A stretch of DNA of 64,000 nucleotides from Albugo candida (Eukaryota > Oomycota > Peronosporomycetes > Albuginales > Albuginaceae), in the NCBI GenBank assembly GCA_905220665.1, contig CAJNAR010000169.1, forward strand, positions 1 to 64,000. Reading direction: 5' to 3'. Every line of letters begins with the position of its first letter. Positions within the stretch are counted from its first letter, which is position 1. The notes under the pieces were generated by a model. The model was not told the origin of the DNA. It did not search any database and saw only the letters and a program-made list of their open reading frames with translations. Of the stretch, positions 11,801-24,383 are shown one piece after another. The position numbers were made by a program, and so were the translations under genes.

Positions 11801-12330
11801 ATGTATTCTTTCAGATGGAGGAAGGCTTATTGCGGCTGGAGATGAGATCGGGCTTTAGGTGATGAAAAATGCGCGGAAGAGCTGAGAGATCGTATCGCGA
11901 CTCCAGCTCCAAGCCATCACACATTTTACATAATCAGTTGCGAAAAAAATCGAATGTTGATGCTCAGATGCGTCATGCCGGTGGATTTCTTCGAACTCAG
12001 GTCAATTATGTGACACAAGCACAAAATGTCGACCGCAAAGTCGCTGTGGATCGCGATGAAGCATCCACCAGCGCACATACTATCAAAAGATGGTGCAAAT
12101 GCTACAGAGGATTTCATCGAATACAAAATTGAAATGTCAGAAAATGATAGTCAGAAGAAGATCAGAAATCAATTTTTATAAGAAATGGAATACAAGGTCT
12201 GCCGTGAGGCAGCCGCCAGTGCACGACCATGTCGAATGTACAAATTCATTCGTATCGAGACCGATGGGGCCGCCATTAGAGTCACCAGACACTCGAGCGA
12301 ATTGAGGCAATCTTAACTGCAAGCGGATCA
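11800..12330 (+). pseudogene. Possible decayed or multi-exon coding relic
   Basis: Two protein-like stretches lie on the plus strand in one frame. The first, at 11,862-12,015, reads about 50 residues. The second, at 12,182-12,304, reads E-M-E-Y-K-V-C-R-E-A followed by R-M-Y-K-F-I-R-I-E-T-D-G and ends at TAA. A TGA and a TAA separate them. The candidate intron 12,091-12,179 (GTGCAA...ATAAG) would keep the frame into the second block but does not remove the earlier TGA at 12,010. I do not recognise the family. It may be a broken gene, or a real gene with an intron I cannot place. Confidence 0.3.
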
Positions 12331-12750
12331 ATCGAAAAGGAGAAGAATGTGTCTCAAACAAAGCAAAAGTTATTCTATCTGTCGAGAATCGAACCATTCG
12401 AGTGCATACATCCAATAGCTGCACATTTGACAAGCGATCCACCTTTCTGATATTTGATATCACTCCGATCGCATTCTTTTATAGTTTCCAGACTTTATCG
12501 ACGTCTCGTACCACTCGAATAGAGTCAATTGGCATGGCTTTAGAGGTGACTAGACGAAAGCGTGCCAATAGAAGCCAGCATGATTCCTTGAAAACAAAAG
12601 CATTTTCAAGCAGCGGACACTCGACACGGAATCATCGGATTGGTAGAATATATGCTTTGATGTACTATGTATTACAGGCCCTCCATAAGCGGATTCATTA
12701 CGATATAATATCACAACAGGTTACTAAAATATAAAAGGAATCGTTGCAAA

Positions 12751-14825
12751 ATGGATTCCGCTGTCGTCCGCAGTTCCGCCGCAAAGAATTCACCTGTACC
12801 GCCAGGATTCTCCACCTCAAAGAAATTAATACACCTCAACCTAACCAGTAAGCGTCCCTCTTCCACAATTTCCCATTCCCCTTCCAAAAAAATTCAATTT
12901 GTCTCTGTAAGAGGAACAAGAACGCCGACTCCGTCATCGCTCCTTGTTCGCATTTCGCTTCATGGTCGGTCGTTTAGCAAACGTTCTCTGTGTCGACGGG
13001 TGCCATTTCCTTGGTATTTTGGACTGTATCAATCCGGACGATTTTTCAATTGTTTTGAAGAACACACAGCAAAAGGTATATCTCTAAATGATCGCTACAT
13101 CTCACTTGTGCTCAATCGTTCCATTCAGACTCAAAAAGAGAACTTTACGTTCCAAAACGGATCCACAGTCGTATTTAAGCGAATTCAGATCGCACAGATC
13201 ACAATAGAAGGCGGTATGGAGTACAGTGAAAGCTTCGGCAGTACCGCGAAATCGATGTACAAGAACGCGGCCAATAACGAACTGGTTACCGATGGCGAAA
13301 TCACCGGAGACGCAGGGGAAAAGCAGTTGTTTGGTCGCAAGTTGCAGGCTGCCTCGTCGTGGCTGGATCCAACGCTCGATACCGCAGATCTCGAAGATAC
13401 GTTTCAGCGAAGAAATTCACAGAGTGTGAGTAAAAGCCTCTGTGATGTTTCAATTGCTGAAGGATTGAGTTGCAGGCCAATTGGAACCAATTTGAGGCAA
13501 ATGAAAAGCTGTTTGGCGTTGTTTCCTCGTTCGATGAGAATATATATACAACAAAATTGGATCGAGAAAAAATTCCATCCGAGCAATTCACTGCCGCGGA
13601 ACGAATTGCTCGCGAAATCGAACATCAAACATCGAGTAATTACCATTTGCAAGAGGAACGAGGACACATGCCAAAAAGCACGGAATACGACGAAGAAGCG
13701 CGATACAGTTCGGTAGATCGAAATGCATCCAAACGCATGTCCGATTCCATAAAGCCTTCCAACGCGATTTCGAGGCAGTCGGGTGAGAAGCTCAGAATGA
13801 TTGTCGACATGTGAATTGATACGATTGTGTTTGTAGCTCGAGGTCCTAATGCGTATGTGCCGCCGGCGCTGAGGAATAACGTCAAAACCAAACAACCAAA
13901 CTCACAAAAGATGGCTTCCTCTCTTTCGACAGCCAACCACAATGACGAGAAGGAAGGTGCAGTCAAGACAACAGGAGAAAAGTCGACCGATGCGGAGAAT
14001 TCTTACACAACTTCCCACTCAAATGACAGCATTGAAAGAAACGTTTCAAACCCAACAAAAACAGAATCTCATCATTCGTTACAAAGCAAAGCGATCGATG
14101 AAAGCTCTCCAACGCAAACGAAAAAGGTCGCATCGCCGCTGAAAGAGACCAAGCGCAATGATGAGAGCTCTATCGCCACTCCGAATGGATCCAATGTCTC
14201 CACATTGAAGAAGGGACTCAATCCGAATGCAAAGGAATTCAAATTAAACCCATCAGCCACAACATTCTCTCCAGAGTATCCAGCCACTCCATTACTTCCA
14301 GGAAGAGTTCACCCTGGAAATGTCCGGTACACTGCTTCTCCTAGAATAGATCCACGCCCTATCTTTCCACCACAAGATGAATGGATGTACGACAAAGGAG
14401 TGATGCTCGATGAGAATGATATGATGCCGCAACCGTACGTGGGGTATGGAGTACCTCTACCTCCAGTCATGATGCAGCCTCCAGTGTACCCTCCAATGAT
14501 CCCACAACATCCGAATGGAAGTGGTCAGTATGGCTTCGTACCACCAAACTACAGTCATCCATACTTTCCCGGAGAACCTCCCCCTGGTATCTCGCTTCAT
14601 TGATAGCTCTTTGCCCAAACTCATTCCTTCTTCACAGCGCCCGTGGCATTTCCTCCTCGTACTCAACCTCCACTTCCAAGGTACGTGTTTGTAATGCTTT
14701 GCGAGACGTACTAATCCTTTGGTGTGCTCAGAGAGCCGAAAGCAGAGCTCACGGATGAGCGGATGCCCACACCAATTTCGAATCACGCGAACGACTCGAT
14801 TGTGCCTCCAAATACCAATCGCTGA
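12751..14825 (+). CDS. ATXN2: Ataxin-2 / Pbp1 homolog (Lsm, LsmAD, PAM2)
   Basis: This is an RNA-binding stress-granule and translation regulator that contacts poly(A)-binding protein. Seven exons join in frame: 12751-12847, 12912-13075, 13129-13425, 13476-13782, 13837-14586, 14638-14680 and 14732-14825, giving 583 residues. Residues about 45-135 form the Lsm domain, with M-V-G-R-L-A-N-V and D-D-F-S-I-V-L-K split by intron 2. The LsmAD region begins at about residue 185 (W-N-Q-F-E-A-N-E-K-L-F-G-V) and includes A-E-R-I-A-R-E-I-E. A PAM2 motif (L-N-P-N-A-K-E-F) follows near residue 418, then a Pro/Met/Tyr-rich tail as in other ataxin-2 proteins. Simple read-through of the genomic frame would miss the Lsm core and the last two exons. 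The gene is convergent with PRPF4, leaving 139 bp between the stops. Function is inferred from the family. Confidence 0.9.
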
Positions 14826-14964
14826 AGCTTTTGATCAGTGTCCTGTAAGGAGATAGAGAAAACATTGAAAGGGTAACTCTGGCGAGTCGGTGATGAACGC
14901 ATTAGAGAAAACAAAGTGTCTATCTTCTGTTCGCTTTTATATGCGACGGCCCGGCATTGACACC

Positions 14965-16566
14965 TCAACATTCATCTTCGTGTGCCCAGAATTTGAATGT
15001 TCGATCATGACCGCATGAGACGAGATGCTTTTCGTCAAGGGCGAAATCAGCTGCCATTACCTTCCCGTCATGGCCTTTCAATGTCGCTAAAAGCTTCCAA
15101 TCTCTAGAACGCCAGATTTTGAGTGTTGCGTCGTAGGATGCGGTCATGAACAATTCATTCGTCAATGGTGAATATTTGACCTCGGAAACCAGTCCGTTAT
15201 GTGCCGGGATCGTGTAATAGCACTTGCGTTGTCGAATATCCCAAATCCTAGCGGTTCGATCATCACTTCCTGAAGCCACTTGGTACCCGTTTTTCGCGAA
15301 ATCCATCGAGAGAATCTGTTTGGAATGACCTTGGAGGGAGAAGATCGACTTGCCTGACCGAATATCCCAAACACGTCCATTTCCATCCAAATCGCCCGTA
15401 GCGACAAGAGCACCATCTTCCTGGAAAGCGATCGCGTACACTTCTCTAAAGTGGCCTTCTTGCAGTAGAAGCTCTTTCCCGGTATGCACATCCCATAGCC
15501 GCCAGGTATGGTCAAAACTGGTCGTTCCAACATGATTGCCTAATGGATGGAACGCTACTTTGCCAAGACGTGATTGATGTCCACGTAGAACGAGGACAGC
15601 TTCCGTTCGATCTGCTGACCAAAGACGAGCTGTACCGTCCGCGGATCCTGTACAGAGGCAAACACTCGTCGATTCCGTATTTGTATCATCCAAAAAGCTA
15701 TTTGTTGGATGCCACGAAAGTCCTGTAACGCGATTGTCGTGTTCCTGGTACGCTTTCACGAGCTTGCATTCGCGATCCCATACTTTAACAGCTCCACTCC
15801 ACGAGCCTGTAGCGATATGGTTGTTGTTTGAAGAGTATTTGACGCAGGAGAGAGGTCGTCCATCGCCGCTTTGACTCTCGACATTGCTCAGCTTTTCCGC
15901 TGCCATATACAAAGACGCAGCATATCGATCCATTGCCTCGTGTTCCTTTGGCTCAAACACTTTTTCATGTCGCTCGTCTTTCAGTCGTTTTGCTGTTTTC
16001 TCAATAGAAAATGCGAAAATCGCTTGTCGGGCTTGCCGCAATTCAGGCGCTTTAATGGGAATATAAAAAAGCTGATCGAGCTGCGTCTCTTTCTGCCGGC
16101 GGATATCGCGTCCACCATTCTGATTCTGCAATTCGAGAAGGAGGTGATGCGTGTGGCCGGTCTCTTCGGCTTGCAATTCCAATTGAGATAAAAGCTTTCG
16201 TAATCGCTCGCGACGATCCGCTGGGCCTTCCGAAAATAAGGTGATCGGTTGCCCTAATTGACGTAAACGTAGGATAACTTCTTCGACACTGGTGGGAACT
16301 GCGATGTTCCTCGCACGTCGTTCTGCTTCCATTCGTCGTAGGATTTGAGCGTGTTTTTCTTGAGCAGCTTTACTCGTTTCTGATAATTCCAAAATTTCCT
16401 TTTCCTCTGCACCCGCGCCATTATATCGATCTCTAGTTGTTGTATCGCTGTTTGTGTGTGTATTTTTGATCTTCTTGACGTGTTTTGTTTCAGTTTTTTC
16501 GTCGTCTTTCAACACATTTGCACTCGAAATGGTGCCGAAATAAATTCCTTTTTCTCCGTCAGTCAT
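14965..16566 (-). CDS. PRPF4: U4/U6 snRNP protein PRPF4 (SFM + WD40)
   Basis: This is a spliceosome component that, in its family, binds PRPF3 and stabilises the U4/U6 di-snRNP. The single exon of 533 residues starts at the ATG at 16,566. A low-complexity charged N-terminus is followed by the splicing-factor motif around residues 107-150 (V-P-T-S-V-E-E-V-I-L-R-L-R-Q-L-G and R-R-E-R-L-R-K-L-L). Seven WD40 repeats cover roughly residues 230-530, several ending in canonical W-D or I-W dipeptides. Length and domain order match the family. There is 246 bp between its start and the stop of the upstream carrier gene on the same strand. Confidence 0.93.
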   Translation of the reverse strand: MTDGEKGIYFGTISSANVLKDDEKTETKHVKKIKNTHTNSDTTTRDRYNGAGAEEKEILELSETSKAAQEKHAQILRRMEAERRARNIAVPTSVEEVILRLRQLGQPITLFSEGPADRRERLRKLLSQLELQAEETGHTHHLLLELQNQNGGRDIRRQKETQLDQLFYIPIKAPELRQARQAIFAFSIEKTAKRLKDERHEKVFEPKEHEAMDRYAASLYMAAEKLSNVESQSGDGRPLSCVKYSSNNNHIATGSWSGAVKVWDRECKLVKAYQEHDNRVTGLSWHPTNSFLDDTNTESTSVCLCTGSADGTARLWSADRTEAVLVLRGHQSRLGKVAFHPLGNHVGTTSFDHTWRLWDVHTGKELLLQEGHFREVYAIAFQEDGALVATGDLDGNGRVWDIRSGKSIFSLQGHSKQILSMDFAKNGYQVASGSDDRTARIWDIRQRKCYYTIPAHNGLVSEVKYSPLTNELFMTASYDATLKIWRSRDWKLLATLKGHDGKVMAADFALDEKHLVSCGHDRTFKFWAHEDEC

Positions 16567-16812
16567 TTTTCAAAGTGTGATTTCAAGGTCAAGCTGAGAA
16601 TAAACTAGGACTTCTTTGGATCCCTGAAAGATGACTTCATAATGCGATTAAAGTGATACAAAAAGTGACGTAAATGTATCATTAAGCGGTACAAAAGTAT
16701 GCACACGTCGTAGCAATCGATATGCGCTTCTATCGTGCACGATTCTCTTCCTCTAACAATCGTTCTCCGCTTCGTATTGGGCAAACGAATCCTTCACTCT
16801 GAATAAAAGGAG

Positions 16813-17857
16813 TCAAGTGATCGATTTGAGCTTTTCATACGCTGAATTGATAATTCCCCAAGACAGCAACGATCTGATAAAGTTCATATAAACTCCACGA
16901 TATAAACGCCGTATACATCGCCCACGTTCGTCATACGTCAGTTGTAGTGCCTCAAAGGGTCCAATAAAGCGACCTCCATACACACTTTGCATCCTCGTTC
17001 GAGCCACTGCATACAAAAAGCAAGTCAGAAATACGATCCCGTGGAAAAGGATTCAATGTACCGTTAATTGGGTACGTAATTGTACTAATTGCTGCACCAA
17101 GTAATGCGCCACTGAAGAAATCATTCAATAGCTTGGACGTTGAGGAAGTCGCAGAAGGTAAGAAGGTCCGTATGGGATCACGCAAACCGAAAAAAAGCAT
17201 ATTCGCTGGTCCATTACGAAGAAGAACAGCCGTCAATCCACGATAATGCTCTCGAAGACCGTGTCGATTTATATGAACTAATGCATCATATGAACTCGTG
17301 ATTTTTGTATTGAACTTTGGTGTTTGCAGAAGAGTTTGCGCACGCTATCAAAAGAGTCGTTTTTCATGAGAGAGTTAAAATTAAAAAAAATGACTTGTAA
17401 ACAGTACCTCAAAGGGAGTCAAGATAGCCTCCGTCGTTCCCGATAGCGCGGCCGATAGTAGCTTTGTATATAGATGCCGACCAATTTTCAGCTCCAGTAA
17501 CTCATCAAACCAATTGTATAAACCAAACATGATCGATTTCGACACTACAGCCTGCAGCAAGGGTGGTCGTATTCCGCGGTACAGCATCGTGATACCTTCG
17601 TCTTTGACATTTTTATACGCTTGTAGCGCAGTAAATCCATACAATTGCTGACGGAACATAACTTTATTGGGTGGGAATGTGATCACAATGTTAACTGCTG
17701 CTGCACATGCCCCGCAAGTGAATTCGCGCAAATGCGGATACTTTCGAAAGAATCGATGTCTTTCAGGTTGAAACTTTGACTGATCAAAAAGCGAGGGCGA
17801 ATGCGTCGAAGAAGGTGCTTCTGAGTTCAATGTCGAAGCGGGAGGTCTTTGTACCAT
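16813..17857 (-). CDS. SLC25A51: Mitochondrial carrier, SLC25A51-like (NAD+ transporter)
   Basis: This is a mitochondrial inner-membrane carrier. Three exons (17408-17857, 17062-17344, 16813-17006) join in frame to 308 residues, removing introns of 63 and 55 bp. Three carrier repeats are visible. The first has the unusual motif F-P-P-N-K-V-M-F-R-Q-Q-L-Y-G, the hallmark of the SLC25A51/52 (MCART) branch in place of P-x-D/E-x-x-R/K. The second carries T-P-F-E-R-A-Q-T-L-L-Q and the third Y-P-I-N-V-A-R-T-R-M-Q. The ending with S-W-G-I-I-N-S-A-Y-E also matches that branch. Animal members import NAD+ into mitochondria; the same substrate here is inferred. The N-terminus is Ser/Pro-rich and may be longer or shorter than drawn. 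Confidence 0.88.
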
Positions 17858-18418
17858 AGAAACATGGAAAGCTTCAATAAAAGTGATACAGAATTGTTTT
17901 CTTTATTGTTTTTGCTTTCTTCCGACTTCCAGCAATATGCTTCAAATTATAGCCAATCAATTTGCTACATACGATTTCGACACATTCGATTCGCTAAATA
18001 TATCAATCTTTCCTTTTTCATTTCTTCCAATCAAATAAACGCGCAATCTTGCTTTATAATTTCTAACAATTTGTTCATTTCCGCGGAATTCGACACAACC
18101 GATCGTTTCTCTGCAGCAACATGTCAATTCGTCAGTCCACAATCCGTACATCCAAATAACATACCGCTGGCTTCCTGATGCGTCGTACCGCTGACACTAA
18201 AACCGATCATTTTTTCGTGTTTGATCTCTTTAAAATTATTCGGCGCTTCACAATGGATCTATCAGCAAATATGAGCACATTTCTCCTCTCAATGGGAGAA
18301 CCTCACCAAAAACTGTAAAAAAGCGGCCACATCGTTGGTAGCGTCTTCCTCTGATTTCCAAAACAGCAAACGAAAGGAGCGATATACCAAAAAGAATCTC
18401 TGCAAAAAAATAAAAAAG
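17858..18418. other. Intergenic region, no gene seen
   Basis: This region lies between the carrier start and the stop of the C1/C2 membrane protein. It is AT-rich with a short plus-strand open frame at 17,849-18,178 of low-complexity F/S/N-rich composition that looks non-coding. Confidence 0.5.
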
Positions 18419-21400
18419 TCAGCGAATCGGAAGCTCAGTGATTTCCTTCAACTGAACCTTATAGTGCCGCTCGTGATCGCTTTTCGAGTGAACATACCCA
18501 ATCCAAAGCGCGTGATGTCGCATTCGCATCAGTTCCATTTCTTCGACTTGTTTTTCTTTCTCTCTGCTTTGATCATAAGCCTCTCTTTGGTTCGAATACA
18601 CTTTGATGAGATCTTTGTCCGTGGGAATGGATGACAGGAAATTCCACAACATATTTCGAAATCGATTGCTTGGTGGATGATCCTTTAGTAGAGCTGCACC
18701 AAACTCCGAGCAGCCGAATAATAAGACAATCCAGCGCCCCGGAATCACAGAGAAAATGAGTGCAGCTGCCAGGAAAATGACACAAACGACCGCTGTTTTC
18801 CATGGATGGGTCCAATTGAAGACATTCTCCACACAGGCGACTGTACCACATGCTCGACCGACTTGATTTTGCACAGTTTTCATGGTATCCATCATCTTGT
18901 AAAAGGTATCTACCAGCTGGCCGCCAAGAACAGCATGCGAGAATTTGTCTTTTTGAGCCAATGCCGAGCACACATAGTCGGAATATGCTCGTTTCGCTCG
19001 TGTATGGATAGTCATGGTGTTTTTCTCTGAGGAATTGATGTCAAGAGGACTCGAGTCTTCGTAACTGATCGGAGACGTCTCCGATGGAGTGTCCAAACTC
19101 ACACTGTTTCTTCGATCGTTTGGGTACTTTGACGCAAATGTGTGAGTCGGATGTGCTTCTAATTCACATAATCTCACTCGGATTTGCAACGTGGAAAGTG
19201 ATGGAGCAGTCTCCGATTCGGATTGCGTCGATTTGTCTTCGAATTGCTGTAGCAGATTCAGAGGTATGGTCCTCTCGTGCATTCGGTCGGATGTTGTGGC
19301 TATATAACTCAATGGGATCGATCCAATGGCGACGATGAATTCGGGTGTTTCTTTGATCTCTCCATTCGTATTCATGCACAACTCGAATTGGATCAATCCG
19401 GGGCTTGATTTCCATGGAACTAAATTCGCATGGCCGGTGGAATCCTTCTTTCGACATTGAGGTACAGGGAAGAAGAACGCATGGCTATCGACGCCGCACG
19501 TCGGAGGTGTCTCATCCACAAGATCTTCAGAGTGTTTTCTTTTGTACTCCAAATACGTCCGACATCTTGGGCAATTGCATTCTTGAGGATCATGACGCCA
19601 CGATACATTCAAATTTCGGAAAGGGGATTCATTTCGGGTTTTGGACCCAAAAGCCGATGCAAATGTATTGGTGCTAGCCGTCAGATGCGGTGGTATGAAC
19701 TTTGTTCTCCATATTGGCGATGTGCTCATCTCGACTGCATGAGTCCACCCAATAAGTGCTTCTTCGAATTCCGACGGGATAAAAACGGTTCCAGTGTATG
19801 GAGCTCTATCATTTGGTAGATATTTCATTCTCACATACAGCCTTCTCTTTGCAGTTGATGCATCTTTGGACAGCGCATAAAGTGCCTCCGTAATGGCTTT
19901 CTCTGTGCGTTGTGTCAATTGGGCTCCATGGACCGCGAGATAGAGGGCAGCAAGCGGCCGATGCATTTTCAAATTATTAATTTGGTCATTCTCGTACTCC
20001 AAATGGCCGATCCATCGATCCAAATACGCGTGACTCAGTCGAAATCGGAGCTGATACAGCAAAAGAATAATGAGACCATAAAACACATACGCTCCAAAGT
20101 ATTCCAAATCGACTTTGATACAGAGAATCACAAACAATCCAAACCAAAGCGACGATCTCAGCTTGTCCTTCCACGAGATGACTCGTGCATATTCGACGTC
20201 GAGCCATTTGAAGATCCGAAGAATGCGACCAAAGCGGTCGAATGTCGCCTTCAGAGACTCCACATTGCATTCCTTTTCTTCGCGTTCCAAAAGCTGAGTC
20301 TCTTCGGGGAGACGAAATCGGAAGAGATCACGAGTGGATTCCACATACTCAAATTTGGCCATCAGGAAACCTGCAATTCGTTTCCTGCTCGACGGAGTTG
20401 TTGACAGCGCTTTACTGGATATCCTGAGGTCAAAACGCTCAAGGTCGTCTCCAGTGGATTTATACGAACGCAAGCTCACTGAATTGGATGCGTTGGTGTC
20501 ATCAGACTTTTGATCAGATGATTTTCTTCGACTCAGTATTTTGGAGACTGCCGCATTAAAATCACGGTACATGAGCTTGTCGGCTTTGCGTTGCAACAAT
20601 TTGAACAAATCGATCGACATCTCTCCGAACGACGCATCCGTGTTAAAGTCGATGGCCTGAATGTGCAGGACGGCATCTCGATGACGTACTTTCCAGCAGA
20701 CTCTTTCTTGGAAGACAGGATCGGCAGTTTTCAACACTGGAGTCGTCTCATGCATCGTGTCTTCAAAATTCAGTCGGCAGTATGTGTCACCTTCATAAAT
20801 GTTTTTGATATGGAAATCCACGTCTGGTTGACATTGCTTTGTGCAAACGTGGAGGCTATACAGATTGACATACAGATGACCTACACAAGAATTATGGGAT
20901 GAAGCTTGACTTTCAGAAGGAGGGACTTCATGGTCATTGAGAATACGGAATTTCAATCCATTACGCCAACAGAAACGCTCACTCAAATTCCACGAGCTTT
21001 CGTCCTTCTCCATTGGCTCCTGCTCATTCGACCCAGCAGAAGGACCTCGACATGGAAGTTTCGCTGCAGCTTTCACCAGACATCCTTTGTGCACGTCAGC
21101 ATGGCAATTTTCACAGCGATATCCCCAGGCTCCTTTCAATACATTGACAATCACTCGATCGCCTACACTATCAGTGAGGCGAAGAGACTTGCGACGTGAG
21201 GCGACTGGAAGACTTACACAAAGTACAAACGGGAATTACGATTCCAATGGATCGAAGCTGATGCACACGGAACTTGTGCTTTTTTGAAGGTGATAGAGCG
21301 TTTTCTTCCGGCGAAAAACGGATACTGAGGAAAATTCTGGGCGAATTCGATCGGAATGACCGCGTGAGTGCCGCAGCTGCTCCTCGAGACGACAGCATGA

Positions 21401-22692
21401 ACCATCTTCTGATCTCCACATTCGGATAACATAACAGCGGACTCATATCCAACAGAGCACAAGCCATAAGATCGTCAGCGATATAATTGTAATTCCAAAT
21501 TTCGACCTCCAAAAGCGGAATTGGAGTGATAGAGCTGTTGTATATGTGCGTCAATTGCATTTTGTTCTCATGCATTTTCTTCCATATGGGATTTTTGCCT
21601 CCCAATTCAGTCGGTTTGGTCTGTTGCGGTTCTTTCCACGGAAGTAGAGAGAGTTTGGTATACGGTGCAAGCGACCCGAGTATTTGTAATCCAGGTAAAT
21701 CAACTGCTCGTTCCACTGTGATGAAGAATGTTCCTGGTTTATTGACTTGCGATGGTTGTGTCATGCTGATAAAGTTATTGCGAGATACGGCGGTCTCTGT
21801 ATACTTTTTCTGTATATCTGCTGCGAATTGGGCGCAACCGTGATGCGTCAAGATGTTATTGGCTCTAAAGCGGTACATGTAGTGTCCCGGTGCGTCCGGC
21901 CAAGACACATCACAGACATCACACGTTTTCGTTGAGACGAAATGTTTTTCTGATTGTGATGCGTCTCCCTTTAATAGTGGATCTTCCTGCTCGATTTCAT
22001 TTGATTCGAATATGGGACCGACTTCCGAATATGTTTGCAAGGTTTTTGGGTCTTCCTGAGTGAAATGATTTTCAAATGATTTCTGAAGAGCTTTCAACGT
22101 CGAATTTGTGTGTTTGATACGTTTCAATTTGGAGCTGTAGAGTACGAGTGGTCAGTATCTCAATGAGTACGAGTAATTTACGGTTTACATTGCGAGTGTG
22201 CCGATTGACGGAGGGCTTTTTTGTATAGTGGCTTTGGGGTTATATTGCGAGAATTTTTCCAATAGCCTTTCCAACTCGAAACTGGAGCAAATCGTGATAA
22301 CATCCCCGTCTGAAATTTGCGAATCTATTGATCGATGGATTGCAACGACTACAGAGAACACATGAGTTGATTCCCATTGGATGATGGTGAAGAGGAATGC
22401 GTAGGACCTGCACCGGATGACTCATTCATGAGATGAAGATCATTATCTCCTGAAGCCAGTTTCGATATCACTTGAGGAAATATTTTGTATTCTTCCAAGA
22501 TCTGTAAACAAGAACTCGTTTTGGAGTGCGATTCAATGCGATTTTTATTCTTTTCATAGCAAATCCTGGAGGATTTATTGTGTGGGATTACATAAATGAT
22601 ATAACGTATGGTACGAACCAAAACGAGATGGAAGGTTGGGGTTGAGAATCACTCGACGACGGTGTTGAATGGCCTCTTTGCCGCACTTCCAT
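18419..22692 (-). CDS. Large C1/C2-domain transmembrane protein (MCTP-like tail)
   Basis: Five exons (22615-22692, 22414-22501, 22189-22348, 21218-22134, 18419-21162) join in frame to 1,328 residues. The last two are secure. The first three rest on splice motifs and frame only. Visible domains include a C2-like domain around residues 240-350 (G-T-F-F-I-T-V-E-R-A-V-D-L-P-G). A C1 zinc finger around 395-445 is completed exactly across the 55-bp intron: V-C-T-L-C, then Y-R-C-E-N-C-H-A-D-V-H-K-G-C. A second C2-like domain follows near 500-620. A hydrophobic hairpin lies near 770-810. A further C-terminal membrane segment pair near 1,210-1,245 resembles the membrane anchor of multiple-C2 transmembrane proteins. 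Such proteins sit at ER or plasma-membrane contacts and bind lipid or calcium; that role is inferred. No close named ortholog is recognised. Confidence 0.75.
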
Positions 22693-23280
22693 GACACAAA
22701 GTACGCGTACCCCGTACCTTTGAGGAAGGATTAAATTTGGAGATAAGCGGTAATATAATTCAAAGATTCGAGTTTAAAGATCAGTAGAATGAGTCAGATG
22801 ATTAACGGTTGGATAAGTCCAGCATTATAGTATACTATTGACTCAACTGTGAACTGTTTCGTACGCGTCTATAAGGGAGAAATCGGTCCGTACTATGGCG
22901 CATCTTGTTCTCCTAAAGAGCGATTGGAATGCATCAATGCAAATACTTTTCAAAATTATGATTAATATCTTTATAGCTTTTCACCCAACTGGCTGTATGC
23001 ATTTGGATCGCGTTGCAATATTACATTAGTAACACGCCCGAGACCTTATGTATCAGCAATGAAGAAAGCGATCTCCTCGATCTCAAGTTGATAAAACGAA
23101 CTGATAACCGCGTGAGTGAAAATAGGTTCGTTTCCGTCAGAAAAAGCACCTGCAGCAATCGATCGAAGTGTCAGATAAGGAATAGAGGTATTTTACGGGC
23201 CGCAAGATATCAAAAGTAGAGTGCGACGGTTGATTGAAATCTGTTGAGAGCAAACGCACCTTACGGATATATACACATCG
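22693..23280. other. Intergenic region, no gene seen
   Basis: This region lies between two divergent starts (22,692 minus and 23,281 plus). It could hold both promoters. No recognisable motif could be supported. Confidence 0.45.
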
Positions 23281-23559
23281 ATGAAGGGAGAACGGACCGT
23301 GTTGTCATTCCTTCAAGAAAATTACGGCTGGACGTTCAATCTACTTGCAACACACGCAATGTTTTGGGCGGTTGGATTACCGATTGGCTTGGATTATGGC
23401 TATTCCAGCAACAACTATAACGAGAAAGGAGGTGTTTCTTCCGGTTCACTTGGATCAGGAGCCTTTGTGATCACTTTGTTTGTCTGCTGCCTATGCACCC
23501 TGACTTATGTTATGAAACTAACAATGCACTTGATCTGTAAAGAGACATCAAATGATTAG
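23281..23559 (+). CDS. Small two-pass membrane protein, unknown
   Basis: This is a 92-residue open frame from an ATG, with two hydrophobic segments: about residues 17-38 ([17 protein letters not shown]) and 58-85 ([18 protein letters not shown]). A short polar Asn/Ser/Gly loop lies between them. No family is recognised. The clear hydrophobic-polar-hydrophobic layout makes coding likelier than chance, but no splice sites or homology confirm it. It stands alone at the edge of a gene-poor island. Confidence 0.5.
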   Translation: MKGERTVLSFLQENYGWTFNLLATHAMFWAVGLPIGLDYGYSSNNYNEKGGVSSGSLGSGAFVITLFVCCLCTLTYVMKLTMHLICKETSND

Positions 23560-24383
23560 ATTTCCACTCATTTTGTATCAAATAAGACAAGTAAACAAGT
23601 CAAATATACTTGTATTCATTTCACTGCTTCACCATCAATCGCTGGCCAATAGAATTCAAGTAGTGTGCAATGCAATAGCTGACAAAAGGCCGCTTCTAAG
23701 CATGCGGGCTCGTGCTGTCTCTCTTTTAACTAGATTATTGACATTTCAGTAAGTTTAAGCCAAGATGATTCGCCATAAATCGCACAATTTTCTCGATGAT
23801 TCAATTATGCTCATTGCGACTTGGCAAGTGCATTTGTAGTGATTGCTTCATAGTATCTTCTCTTAGAGCAATACGATAAATGCGCTCCTATGCGATTTTG
23901 TAAACGTTCAGAATAACGACAAGATTTCCATACGACTTGCGCATTGCTCCTTCGTTTATAGGCTTTTTTCAGTTGGACTCTTCACTCGATACGCTTCACC
24001 GTGGCCCAATCGATCCCTTCCTCTTAAAGAAGCAGATCGTATCCATTTAACTTGAATCGTTGCCACACCGATTGAACGATAGAGCATTAGTATCGGTAAT
24101 CAGTCGAATGGAGAGTGGAGTGTATAAGATGCCGCTGGATGGCTTAGAGCCCTAGTGAATTGCTTTGATGCTTGGCATACTCCTTCACCGGATGTATGTC
24201 AGTTAAGAAGTCGTGTTATAATCGAACCCGCCTCTGGCTCCTGGCAGCCTTTCAAGTTCCAACAAGTTCCGGTAGATATAATATCCATACGCTTTGATTC
24301 TTGTATCTGCGACACTCGAACACTCACTAAGCGACAATACCATCATATAACAGTAGTGAGCTTATAAGTGTTACATAAGAACA
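23560..24383. other. Gene-poor stretch
   Basis: Only short unsupported open frames are present. No conserved domain, RNA gene or clear repeat was seen. Confidence 0.45.

Noticed and set aside
13226..13429. Alternative plus-strand open frame within the ataxin-2 gene
   Set aside because: It lies inside exon 3, which encodes the conserved region in a different frame.
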